Below are positions 52,911 to 62,849 of a DNA stretch of 64,000 bases, in pieces. Below the pieces are notes generated by a model that was not told the origin of the DNA, searched no databases, and saw nothing but the letters and a program-made list of their open reading frames with translations. Each line of letters begins with the position of its first letter. Position 1 is the stretch's first letter. The position numbers and the translations under genes were made by a program. The stretch comes from Rugalucina vietnamica (lineage: Eukaryota > Mollusca > Bivalvia > Lucinida > Lucinidae): the NCBI GenBank assembly GCA_964017185.1, contig OZ024876.1, positions 34,697,278 through 34,761,277 on the forward strand, written 5' to 3'.

Positions 52911-52918
52911 ATATAGGT
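52911..52918. other. 8-bp target-site duplication, right
   Basis: ATATAGGT, matching 51596-51603. Confidence 0.8.
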
Positions 52919-52934
52919 ACCCTATCCACGCCCT

Positions 52935-52935
52935 A

Positions 52936-52982
<47 letters not shown>

Positions 52983-52992
52983 TGATGATAAT
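52935..52992. repeat. (AAT)n microsatellite
   Basis: About 15 AAT units followed by GATGATGATAATGATAA. Confidence 0.95.
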
Positions 52993-53142
52993 GATAACAA
53001 TGGTCATAATAATGATAATTTCTCGGAACAAGGTACCAAGTGTTCAATAACGTGTATTCAACAAATTTTCACCTATGTACACACGTGAGAAATCTCTGAC
53101 AATGTGGAAATTCAAGTAAAAACAAATACGGTTTTACAAAAT

Positions 53143-53379
53143 GAGCCACGTCATGAGAAAACAAACATTAATTACACATGCGCAAACAAAGTCGCAGATC
53201 AGCTTCGCAGTAACTGCGAAGCTGATCACGCCTTAGTTTTCGCTACACGGATAGTACAATTCCTCTACTTTCTAAATCCAAAATTTCCTGCCACTAGCAA
53301 TCTTCTGAGCTTGTGCAGCTCGGTTTGTGTCGGACCTAGTCGGAAACCATATTGTAGGTTTTCTCATGACGCAGCACAA
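53143..53379 (+). repeat. GAGCC MITE (family M1), full copy
   Basis: GAGCCACGTCATGAGAAAAC to TTTTCTCATGACGCAGCAC. Stem CAGCTTCGCAG/CTGCGAAGCTG. It lies 48 bp before the membrane-protein exon. Confidence 0.85.
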
Positions 53380-53427
53380 ATGCAGAACTGTAACGTTTAG
53401 TTTATGTACTCTCCTATTTGTTTACAG

Positions 53428-53851
53428 TCCAATTTTAGATTTTCTGGAAAATTTGGACGCAGGAGAACTCACGGGTATAATCGTGGGAGGTTTAATTGGT
53501 TTAATCATCCTATGTGCGATCATCGAGGCCTTTCGACAGTGCTGTCAAGATCACGAGTGTTGTCGAGAACGTAACGGTTGTAATCGAGTCGCTGCCGAAC
53601 CTGGCGTCGGCGATATTGGACCTAGCGCTGTCGATTCAGCTGTGTACTACATAAGATCAAGAGCTCCTGTGTCTGCATCGGGTTTGAATCAGTGTTCCAC
53701 TGAATTGAATATGGGTGAAAATGGTGAACAAGGCCCGCCGCCGTACGAATATGCAGATACCAGGGCCGCGGTAGTGCCTTTTCGAAAATACAGGAATATA
53801 GATAAGGGTAGAGATGTGGCCAGTGCTCTTCAAACGAGGTCAAAACAGTGA
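53428..53851 (+). CDS. Single-pass membrane protein, terminal exon (TM + cytoplasmic tail)
   Basis: The exon starts after acceptor TCCTATTTGTTTACAG. The first T completes a Ser codon, then 140 codons and TGA follow. The opening acidic LDFLENLDAGEL leads into the membrane segment GIIVGGLIGLIILCAIIEAF. A cysteine-rich juxtamembrane stretch comes next (CC, CC and C within QCCQDHECCRERNGC), possibly palmitoylated or metal-binding. The tail has PPPYEY, a PPxY motif that WW domains (Nedd4-type ligases, for instance) bind in other proteins. I do not recognise the family. Confidence 0.7.
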
Positions 53852-53927
53852 AAAGAATAGGGACGGTTGTGACTAAAATAAGGATGCAACCAGTGCACGT
53901 GAAAACAAAGTTTACCCTGGAGATAAT

Positions 53928-54166
53928 GTCTGAGCCTGTGCGTGAGAAAACCAACAATTTGTGTTTCCGACCAGATCCGACATAAACCGGCCGTTACAAG
54001 CACAGATGATGGCTAGAGGCTGGAAATTTTGGATAGAAAGAAGAGGAATTGTACTATCTGTGTAGCAAAACAAAGGCGCTGATCAGCTTCGCAGTTACTG
54101 CGAAGCTGATCTGCGCCTTTGTTTTCGCTTATGCAAATTGTTGCCGGTTTTTCTCATGCGGAGGTT
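53928..54166 (-). repeat. GAGCC MITE (family M1), full copy
   Basis: GAGCCTGTGCGTGAGAAAACC at the left and TTTTCTCATGCGGAGGTTC at the right. Stem CAGCTTCGCAG/CTGCGAAGCTG. Confidence 0.85.
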
Positions 54167-55030
54167 CACCTGATAAACACATTGCCTTGTGAATTCCTTT
54201 TATTTGAATGATTTTGTGACCACAAAGTAGATGGTATTTGTATATTGGACGTTCTTTTTTTCCTGTTCGCATACATTAGCACGAAGGTATATACAAATGA
54301 AATTCTACTGACATTTAAAAGGCCTATTCCACTTTAGAATCTGGCTTCTGAAAGTTCATCTGACATAGAGAATGGCATTTTATGACAATACGAAGCACTG
54401 GTTATTATCACAGATTGATTTACCCCCGTTTTTTAATTCTGACAGTGTTAAGTTTTAATTGAGTGTTAACTTTTAGGATAAGCATAAGATAAAGCAACCT
54501 GGAATTAGATTAGCTTACTAAACCACAATATCATCTGCTCTATGCTTTCGTTTGTAGATTTGTTTTCGCAAAATGCATACATGTTCGTGGAAACAACGAC
54601 CAATGTACAATTATGTCAAAAGATTATTATATATGGGAATACACAGTAAATGCAAACCTCACCTGTTTAAAATTTTTATTTCTTAGTTTACTGAACGGCT
54701 TGTCTCAATGCTGGTTTGGAGCTCCGAAGGCAAGTTTTTTTTTATTCGTGACATTTACATGTCTAACCCGTGCAAACCGTGAGAGATGCACTGCGGCGGA
54801 TTTCACTAGATAAATGATACACTGTACACACCGGGTAAGTGGTCATCAAAAGCAGCATATTCTGATTATCAGCGCATCAGCTAAGTTCATCTGAAAATTG
54901 CCAACGACCGACATTGGCGTTTGCGAAACTTCACAACGGTTTGTGATGTGCAAACTTAACTGCTTGACACTGAAATAGACTGTATAATTGGCGTTTCCCG
55001 ATTGCCGCCTTCCCGGTGTGTTGGTACTTT
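54167..55030. other. Intergenic region between convergent genes
   Basis: No element or exon recognised. The membrane-protein gene (+) and PEX11 (-) converge here. Confidence 0.4.
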
Positions 55031-55044
55031 TTTATTTATTTATT
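55031..55044 (-). terminator. PEX11 poly(A) signal cluster
   Basis: On - it reads AATAAATAAATAAA, 22-35 bases past the PEX11 stop codon. Confidence 0.6.
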
Positions 55045-55065
55045 TTTTTTTATTTCTATTGTGTA

Positions 55066-55619
55066 CTATGACGGAACTAGTTTTAAAGCCGGGTTCCACA
55101 CTGTTGCCGCAGCAATAGCGGAAGAAAGTAGTCCCAATATTCCTTGAGTCCGTGGTGACAGCTTTATATATCCTAGTGTACTCATCGGAATGGACAAATC
55201 AAACAAGTTCTTTACTGTTTCCAGGAAAAGTGTCCTGTTCTCTTCAATGACGTGCAACAATTTCCTTTCTCGGCTTGGAATTGTGCGGTAATTTGTATCC
55301 CCATTTATGTACGGACTGTTTTTCTTCCGCGTGGCGGACTTGTTCAGCTCTTCTACAAGCAGGTTCCAAACACCGTAGAAATCCCGGACCAGGTTCAACA
55401 GAAGAGTTGCCAAATAGAACCGGGAGGACATTTCTGACCAGTATTGTTTATTCAGCTTTATCGCCCCTACATTATTGAACCAGAGAAAATGATCAAACAG
55501 TAAATAGAAGGCTTGGTTGATCTTTGAAAGCGTTATGGTCAGTCGTAGAACAACGTCCTTGAGATGTAAACTCTTTAGGGCGCCTTGAATAAAATCCAAA
55601 CTCTTTCCAAACCTCAACA
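55066..55619 (-). CDS. PEX11: PEX11 peroxisomal membrane protein, exon 3 (terminal)
   Basis: The acceptor is CTTTTTTCTTCGCAG. Two bases complete a Leu codon, then 183 codons and TAG. It holds most of the protein: LRFGKSLDFIQGALKS, the segment LKDVVLRLTITLSKIN, the aromatic FDHFLWFNNVG, then YLATLLLNLVRDFYGVW and the C-terminal hydrophobic region LGYIKLSPRTQGILGLLSSA that ends near WNPALKLVPS. These blocks follow the same order as in human PEX11A/B. PEX11 bends and elongates peroxisomal membranes during fission and sits in that membrane. Confidence 0.92.
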
Positions 55620-55665
55620 CTGCGAAGAAAAAAGTATAGATACATTTTAATATAAATTGAGGAGG

Positions 55666-55862
55666 AAGGGATGCATAGTGGCAAAGCATGGTATTCCAAG
55701 TGGAAAGGTCCTGGGTTCGAACCCCATGTGCACCGTGATGTGTCCTAAACGCCTGGTATAAAGTTTTCCAGATTGTTTTTGTTAAAACTCAGCAGGTGAT
55801 GGTTCCGTCCCGTCATGACTGAAAATTGTTGACTAGGCCACTGCAAAGAATTAATAAAACTA
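55666..55862 (+). repeat. tRNA-derived SINE in PEX11 intron 2
   Basis: GATGCATAGTGGCAAAGCAT (A-box region), CTGGGTTCGAACCCCATG (B box), GTTCCGTCCCGTCATGACTG in the body, and the tail AATTAATAAAAC. Antisense to the gene, starting 46 bases beyond the exon 3 acceptor. Confidence 0.8.
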
Positions 55863-56039
55863 ATGATACGGCGTTTTTAAACGTCATTTTTAATTGCAAA
55901 AAGAACGTGACACCAAATTCTCACCAGAAACTGATTGAAAGGATTTTGGGGTAATCATATAGGAGTATAGGACATATAGGTATCAAACATGATTTCCCAT
56001 TTATTAACATTCTCTAGGTCCCGAGGGGAGTGTTTTGAA

Positions 56040-56200
56040 AACCGATTACCCCAAAACATAGATCGTGGGTACTCGTTAGAATCGCCTCATAGAGGCGGTT
56101 CTAACGTGTGCCCACAATCTATGCTTTGAGCAAAAATAAGAAAATTATCATTATTTTTTTTCAATAAAAATCTTCATTTTTACAACAACAACAACAACAA

Positions 56201-56254
<54 letters not shown>

Positions 56255-56262
56255 TATATTGC
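56040..56262 (-). repeat. Hairpin element family M2 with A-run
   Basis: CCAAAACATAGATCGTGGGT, palindrome GTTAGAATCGCCTCAT and AGAGGCGGTTCTAAC, then ACAACAACAACAACAACA and about 49 A (56202-56250). It ends about 20 bases from the donor of PEX11 exon 2. Confidence 0.75.
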
Positions 56263-56282
56263 ATATCGTAATGTATACGTAC

Positions 56283-56398
56283 GTTTTCTGGTCATGCTGA
56301 ACATATACTCTATATTTTTCAGTTTCTTTATTGCCTCGGCTGCATGGCCTGACCTCTGTAGATGACCCCATACCATACGGCACCCATATTGAAATAAT
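56283..56398 (-). CDS. PEX11: PEX11 peroxisomal membrane protein, exon 2
   Basis: A 116-nt exon after acceptor ATAATTATTGCCAG, ending at donor AAC|GTACGT. It begins with the base that completes the last Arg codon of exon 1, then LFQYGCRMVWGHLQ, an amphipathic helix, and KKLKNIEYMFSMTRK. In PEX11 proteins this N-terminal helix inserts in the membrane and drives curvature. The ending splits a Leu codon with exon 3, giving the family's RKLLR-type junction. Confidence 0.88.
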
Positions 56399-56467
56399 CT
56401 GGCAATAATAATTTACAGAAAATTACACTTCATTTCTTAAAACAAGCATAATGAATTTATTTTAATT

Positions 56468-56711
56468 GAGCCGCCTCGTGGGAAAACCAACAATTTGCAT
56501 ATGCGAAAACAAAGACGCAGATCAGCTTCGCGGTAACCGCGAAGCTGCTCAGCGCCTTTGTTTTCGCTACTCGGATAGTACAATTCCTCCTCTACTTAAC
56601 TCCAAAATTTCAAGCTTCTAGCCATCTTCTGTGGCTGTACAGCCCGGTTTGCGTCAGACCTGTTCGGAAACCACATTGTTGGTTTTCCAACCGTTGAACG
56701 AGTCGGCTCAA
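56468..56711 (+). repeat. GAGCC MITE (family M1), GCGG stem
   Basis: GAGCCGCCTCGTGGGAAAACC to GAGTCGGCTCAAT. Stem CAGCTTCGCGG/CCGCGAAGCTG, a subfamily with a matched G-C pair replacing A-T. PEX11 intron 1. Confidence 0.85.
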
Positions 56712-57393
56712 TTATTAGTAGATCTACTATGCAGTAGCTGACGTCAGTTGTGAAATTTTTGAAAATATACTCGTATATTTGGAGAAGTTCAGGAGCTCTG
56801 AGTGCTTTTAGAGTTATAATATCTGAATTGATACATCACTGTGTACCCTAAACAGATTTAATTGAATATAAAACTCAAATACATGTACTACAAATGATTT
56901 ATTCAACACACACGTCACTTAATCTAATTTCATGGGAGAGACGAACTTACATAGGAGGACTTATACCCAATAAATAGAATCCAACCCTTAAAAAAGAAGC
57001 AACGTCCCGACATGACCATGTCTGTTTACTGGTTCTGTGAAACACTTTGGAAGTGAAAGTTTCAATTCAAGTGCATGTCCTATGTTAACATACATCCCTC
57101 CATCAGGAAATCTCCATGGGCGTGTTGTTGTACATGTAATGATCTGTAATGAGTTTAATAAAACACCATGCGCTCCTCAAAGTTCCCCAGACTGGTGAGT
57201 GGTCCCTTAATCAATACGACCGGGTCCCTCAATTTCATTAAAAGGCTACAATCATTGCCCATATTTAGCGATCGCAGGTGGGTTAGCCTGTGATTTTTGT
57301 TTCTAATTGCTAGAGCTAGAGGCTGATACGAAAAAGAAACACGGATTAAAAAGCTGTCCGAAGTTAAGGTACATGACGTGTTGATCTACTTAC
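56712..57393. other. PEX11 intron 1, remainder
   Basis: No element recognised. Confidence 0.4.
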
Positions 57394-57464
57394 CGGCAAA
57401 GCTTGTCTCTCCCATTTGTCTGTGCGTTGAATTTGATCAGGCTGCTCACTAGTTCAGTATCCAT
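57394..57464 (-). CDS. PEX11: PEX11 peroxisomal membrane protein, exon 1 (start)
   Basis: A 71-nt exon: ATG at 57464-57462, 23 codons, donor CCG|GTAAGT. The peptide MDTELVSSLIKFNAQTNGRD is the usual PEX11 N-terminus (compare MDAWVRFSAQSQARERLCR-type starts), followed by KLCR. Joined with exons 2 and 3 the gene gives 741 nt, 246 residues, close to human PEX11A (247) and PEX11B (259). The short first exon and phases 2 and 1 leave no room for another exon. Whether it is the A/B or the G (gamma) type is not settled, but the sequence looks A/B-like. Confidence 0.9.
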
Positions 57465-57884
57465 GTTGACAAATAGCCTCGAAGTACCAGGTGTATCACA
57501 TTTGAGTCAAAATGACCCTTAAACACCGTTGATAATTGATAGGAATTTGACAGTTGAAAGTTCAGTATTTAGCACGGTCGTACTTGTTTACAGCGGATAT
57601 CGATTGTATTCTGTGGCTCAACAAGTATTAACTTTACCAAGAGCTAACGATTAATATAGTATATTTAGGACACAGTAAGACGTTCTGATTTCAGGGGCAC
57701 AATAACCGAGCCAGAAACCAGATGGCGCGTCAAACATTTATGAAGACAAGACAGTGCATTGAAACATGATGGAATTGTTTTAGTATGATTCACCATTTTG
57801 TGATCGCCGCTTGCCTGACCGTGCTTCCTGTTAGATGCAAATTGATTAAACATGACCAATGTTTGTCATGTTTAACCGTTGAAA
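57465..57884 (-). promoter_or_regulatory. PEX11 upstream region
   Basis: About 400 bp between the start codon and the nearest MITE. No TATA box or defined site is evident. Confidence 0.3.
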
Positions 57885-58081
57885 GGCGAAAACAAAGGCG
57901 CAGACCAGCTTCGCAGTAACTGCGAAGCTGATAAGCGCCTTCATTTTCGCTACACGGATAGTACAATGCCTCTTCTTCTTAAATCCGAAATTTCTTAAAT
58001 CCGAAATTTCAAGCTTTGGCTGCACAGGCTGTTTGAACTGGTTGGAAACCCCAAAGACCGGTTTTCTCGCGTCTCGGCTCA
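57885..58081 (+). repeat. GAGCC MITE (family M1), left end missing
   Basis: Begins at GGCGAAAACAAAGGCGC. Stem CAGCTTCGCAG/CTGCGAAGCTG. The right end is of the GACCGGTTTTCTCGCG type. Confidence 0.75.
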
Positions 58082-58680
58082 AATCCCAACTGCATTATTA
58101 TACAAGGACCAAAAGTATTTCCACAACGTCGGAAACTCCATAGACTTACATGTATTTTCATGTTTATGAGAAAAACTTATCCTGCGCCTTCAAGCCAACA
58201 TGATTTTCACAGTGTTTCAGGTCCGTCACAGTGTGGGTGATTCTTTATGATATGAGCTACTGATTCTATGATATCAGGTCACGGATTATTGACAAATGCT
58301 ACGGATTCTTGACAAGGACTGATACTCCGTCTTGCAGACAACAAAAAATGTTTATTTTAGATAGTTGTAGATCTAAATTTTGTCAGGACACATATTAGCA
58401 GCATGGTTCATGGCAATCTTTGTATATATCAGTTTACATGTTAGGTGTTCAAAATAAAACCAATTAGATAAAATGAGCAAATATGAAAAACATGGCAATT
58501 CTGTAAAATTATGTGAATTTCTAAAGCAAACATGCTTGGAAAATAGCTTCTAACTCGGCTTACAGAATGTGCCCTTAGTGTAATAAGTACCTTATTGTCA
58601 ATGTAGTTTTTTCTCACCTCGGTGTTTGGAGTGGGAATTTCTGATTGCACAATTTCCTAATCATTGCCTACTTTTTCATT
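58082..58680. other. Intergenic, no recognised feature
   Basis: AT-rich unique sequence. Small frames only. Confidence 0.4.
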
Positions 58681-58839
58681 TTTGATGCATCAGATTTTAA
58701 GAAATACAAATATTCAAGGCCACTAACAAGAATTGATTATTCGAAACATCCACATTCCTTTCACCGCTGTTACAGGATCTCATTTCTATGGCAAGCCGTG
58801 CTACTATTTATTCAAAGAAACAGATATCTGTTATACAGT

Positions 58840-59676
58840 ATTAGATATCTTGTTCAATAAATAAGATATCTACTTTAATTTATGAGATATCTATTATTAA
58901 ATATCTTATATAGCAAATTAGAATTTTTTTTTATTAAATTAGATATATAAAATGTTAATTTAGATATCTTATAAGACATCTTAAATGATAATTTATGTTA
59001 CCTCTTGACAACCGATTTCTTTTACTAATATAAGATATCTACCATGTCAATACAGATATCTTATTTGTAGCCTTAAATTATCATGTAAGATATCTTATAT
59101 ACTATATAAGATATATTATTTGTGGAATTAAATATTTATATATTTTATTTAGCATATAAGATATCTTCTTTACGATATGATATATCTTATTTACTATATA
59201 AGATATCTATATTGCTAAACTAGATGTCTTAATTAGAAAAAGATATTTTATATAGCAAATTAGATATCGAAATTAATAATAAAGATATATTACTTATAGT
59301 GGTAAATATGATATATTATTTTGTAAATTAGATATCTTTATTAGAAATAAGATATCTTATATAGTATATAAGATATCTGAATTTCTGAATTACTACATAC
59401 GATATCTTAACTTAGGCTGTAAATAAAATTTCTGTATTGACATTGCGGATATCGTATATAAGTAAAAGAAAACGGTTGTGATTGGGTAAAACGACTAAGA
59501 TATCTTATATACTAAATAAGATATCTTACATACTAAATAAGATATCTTATTTATAAATCAAATAAGATATCTCATAATTATACTAAATAAGATATCTATT
59601 TTTGTATATATCTTATTTGCCAAATAAGATATCTACTTTAGCATATTAGATTCTTATTTGTGAATGTAATAAATAT
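58840..59676. repeat. GATATC satellite, left block
   Basis: Irregular array of AAGATATCTTAT-type words every 15-30 bases, with AT-only spacers such as TACTAAATAAGATATCTTAT. The core AGATATCT is self-complementary. Confidence 0.85.
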
Positions 59677-59750
59677 TTCTTACATACCTCTATCATAAAG
59701 ATAGAAAAATTCCGGTATTTTAGTGGTGGTAGATAAATAGAATCCATCAT

Positions 59751-59881
59751 GGGTGCCCAGTGGAGATAGGAAAATCCCAACCCGAGGGTCAACCCGTTCC
59801 AGTGGGAAACGAGGCTCGCCGAGTTTCCCACTGGAACGGTGGACCCGAGGGTTGGGATTTTCATTTCTCCACTGGGCACCC
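59751..59881. repeat. Long hairpin, family M3, copy 2
   Basis: GGGTGCCCAGTGGAGA pairs with TCTCCACTGGGCACCC, CCGTTCCAGTGGGAAAC pairs with GTTTCCCACTGGAACGG. The loop is GAGGCTCGCCGA. The inverse of copy 3. Confidence 0.9.
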
Positions 59882-60589
59882 ATGATCGATTCTTTTTCTT
59901 ACATACTCCGATTTTATCCTTTTACCGGTAACGTAACCTGGTACCGTGCTTTAACCCTTGTGACGTTGTGCATATTACGGATGTGACGTCAAATGTAAAT
60001 AAATCGTTGTCAAAGTCAGTAGTGATGTAGTTTTTATTTGTTTTTATTTTAAAACGAGCGTGATTCAAGAATACTCGCTGTGAAAAACATCACTTTTGTC
60101 TAGATTTGGTGAACGCCATTGCTGCAAGCAGTAGAAACGATCGAATTATATCGCGTGCTTTTCTTATCTTGCATGAGCAACCAAACCAGCAGTGTAAGAT
60201 CGATTTATTTACCACCACTAAAATACCGGAATTCTTCTATCTTTATGATAGAGGTATGTAAGAAAAATCGATCTTACACTGCTGGTTTGGTTGCTCATGC
60301 AAGATAAGAAAAGCACGCGATATAATTCGATCGTTTCTACTGCGTGCAGCAATGGCGTTCACCAAAACTAGACAAAAGTGATGTTTTTCACAGCGAGTAT
60401 TCTTGAATCACGCTCATTTTAAAATAAAAACAAATAAAATCTACATCTCTATTGACTTTGACAACGATCTATTTACATTTGACGTCACATCCGTAATATG
60501 CACAACGTCACAAGGGTTAAAGCACGGTACCAGGTTACGTTACCGGTAAAAGGATAAAATCGGAGTATGTAAGAAAAAGAATCGATCAT

Positions 60590-60720
60590 GGGTGCCCAGT
60601 GGAGAAAGGAAAATCCCAACCCTCGGGTCCACCGTTCCAGTGGGAAACTCGGCGAGCCTCGTTTCCCACTGGAACGGGTTGACCCTCGGGTTGGGATTTT
60701 CCTATCTCCACTGGACACCC
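60590..60720. repeat. Long hairpin, family M3, copy 3
   Basis: Same stem as 59751-59881 in the other arm of the foldback. Read on + the loop is CTCGGCGAGCCTCG, matching the loop of the hairpin at 46986. Confidence 0.9.
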
Positions 60721-60742
60721 ATGATGGATTCTATTTATCTTA

Positions 60743-61260
60743 TATGTTAAAGGAGATAGCTTACTTGTCAAATAAGATACCTTATATGTTAAAATATTAT
60801 TCACTATACTATTGTAGATATCTCTTATTCTCAATAAGGCATCTTATTTAGAAAATAAAAACATTAAAGATATCTAATTTGTTCTATAAGATATCTTATT
60901 TGTTATACAAGATTAACAAATAAGTTATCTTAATTTCTATATCAAATATCTAGATATCTATATCACTAATAAAGATGTCATAAATATAGTTTTTTATGTA
61001 TAGGATATTTTATATATCAGTTATGATATCTTATTTGTCAATTTAGATATTGACACTTTATTGATACTTTAACAAATAAGATATCGTACTTGGCTAAAAA
61101 GACATCTTATATAGTATATACGAGATTTTAACATCTTAATTGCTATATAAGGTATCTTCTTTATAATGGATATCTAATAAAATAAAGTATTTATTAATTA
61201 TTAAATTAATTATTAATTATTATTTATTAATTAAGATATCTAATATAGTATATAGGATAT
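60743..61260. repeat. GATATC satellite, right block
   Basis: Continuation of the AAGATATCTTAT array after the foldback, ending in TTAATTATTAATTATTA and a duplicated AAAACGGCTTGAGTGCAG segment at about 61280-61345. Confidence 0.8.
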
Positions 61261-61684
61261 GTCTTAAAAATAATAAAACGGCTTGAGTGCAGGTTAAGAT
61301 ATGTCTTTTCTTAAATAAATAGTAGAACGGCTTGAGTGCAGTTTGGGTGCAGGTCATCCATAGTGCAGGTTATATTTTCTTTTTGGTCCTTTGAGATCAG
61401 CGAGGATATTCTGAGAAATCAGAAAGTTATCATCGGTCAAGATTCATGTTCTAACCAATGTTTGATATATTTGGCCCCATTTAGATAATACTAGTCTTTA
61501 TATCGACTACCCTGTTGAAAGTTGCAAAATTTCAGTAATTCTCTTTGGCTCCATGTTGCCAAATCTAAAGGGTCACTGACGAGACTTTAATAGTCGAAAC
61601 CGCGGTATGGTCCATCCCTTTTCTCATTAATGTGTTCACTGCTCTTAAAGGATCTCAGTTTTAATTTTTATTTGAGATAATGAA
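61261..61684. other. Intergenic, no gene
   Basis: AACGGCTTGAGTGCAG occurs twice, otherwise unique. Confidence 0.4.
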
Positions 61685-61685
61685 A

Positions 61686-61921
61686 TGAGCCGCCTCATGG
61701 GAAAACCAACAATCTGCATAGGCGAAAACAAAGACGCAGATCAGCTTCGCGGTAACCGCGAAGCTGATCAGCGCCTTTGTTTTCGCTACTCGGATAGTAC
61801 AATTCCTCTTCTACTTAAATCCGAAATTTCAAGCTTCTAGCTCTTTTCTGTGCTTGTACAGACCGGTTTGTGTCGGACCTGTTCGGAAACCACATTGTTG
61901 GTTTTCCCACGAGGCGGCTCA
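61686..61921 (+). repeat. GAGCC MITE (family M1), full copy, GCGG stem
   Basis: GAGCCGCCTCATGGGAAAACC to GGTTTTCCCACGAGGCGGCTC, with nearly perfect ends. Stem CAGCTTCGCGG/CCGCGAAGCTG, as in 56468-56711. Probably a young copy. Confidence 0.9.
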
Positions 61922-62082
61922 GAATGCTTCTGCAGTTTCAGGCCTATACCTAAGCTTTGTACAGGCAAATGTCAATCTCCCAAAAGTTCCCCATCTCAAA
62001 GTCGGCTGGTGCATATTGCGGCTAAAATCTTATATACACAAATTAAACATGGCTTTGGTTGAGATCTCGCCACAGTAAAGAA

Positions 62083-62300
62083 GTGGGGAGCGCGGTGGCA
62101 TAGTGGTAGAGCATCGGAATCTGGAATTGAGGGGTTATGCGTTCGATCTCCACTGGCGGCACCCTGTTGTTGTCCTTGAGCGAGACACACTTACTCCCAA
62201 AATTACTAGCTAAACCCCAGTTAGCGGTGGCTCCGTCCCAACATGACAGATAAATTGTCGACTGGGATGTTAAACCTCAAAACAAACATAAAAAGATATG
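62083..62300 (+). repeat. tRNA-derived SINE
   Basis: GGTGGCATAGTGGTAGAGCA (A-box region), GCGTTCGATCTCCAC (B box), GTGGCTCCGTCCCAACATGA in the body, and the tail CTCAAAACAAACATAAAA. Confidence 0.8.
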
Positions 62301-62455
62301 GTGAGAAAGCAATATAGTTACATATAGGAAACTCAACTTGAGATTATAATCGACCACCAACATTAAGTTATATTGAATACTACATGGTGGGTCATTTATG
62401 ACAGCCCATGTCGTGTAAACATGCCAAATTCCTTCAGCCTCTGGTTATCGCTGTG

Positions 62456-62495
<40 letters not shown>

Positions 62496-62849
62496 CTCTG
62501 TATTGGAATGAAAACAGTAATATGACATGTTTAGAGTTCTTTTTGACTTAATATAACATTCATGGGTATGTGATGGGCCGGGATTTATTAAACCACCCCA
62601 ATAAGCCATAACATTACATAGCAGGTACCCCTACGTATAACTATCAACTTTCAACCTGTATACCTGACAGAGAACAGTTTCCGGCTTATATATTCTATGT
62701 ATGTGTACCATAAAGGTCATTTCCGGCATCAAAAACCTTGGAAACGCGGGTTTCTCATCAACTACCAATAGATAAGCTATGAAAATCATAAAGAATCTGT
62801 AGCGTTATTATAAAGAAGCAGTAGTTGAGTGACGGACCTTAAACCCTGT
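62301..62849. other. Intergenic with (CT)n microsatellite
   Basis: A run of about 16 CT units at 62459-62492. Nothing else recognised. Confidence 0.6.

Larger units (their letters stand above)
59677..60742. mobile_element. 1-kb foldback element with nested hairpins
   Basis: Arms of about 475 bp (59731-60205 and 60265-60740) are inverted copies with few differences. Landmarks are GATAAATAGAATCCATCATG, TTACCGGTAACGTAACC, ATTACGGATGTGACGTCAAA and GCATGAGCAACCAAACCAGC, with their complements. The loop (60206-60264) carries ACCACCACTAAAATACCGG and CTATCTTTATGATAGAGGTA, and an inverted copy of that loop lies just outside the left arm (59677-59735). Each arm contains an M3 hairpin. It lies within the GATATC satellite. 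No coding. Confidence 0.85.

Noticed and set aside
59680-60851. Several 65-87 codon frames with similar peptides (PRVHRSSGKLGEPRFP type)
   Set aside because: They read through the M3 hairpins on both strands. The similarity comes from the palindrome, not from protein coding.
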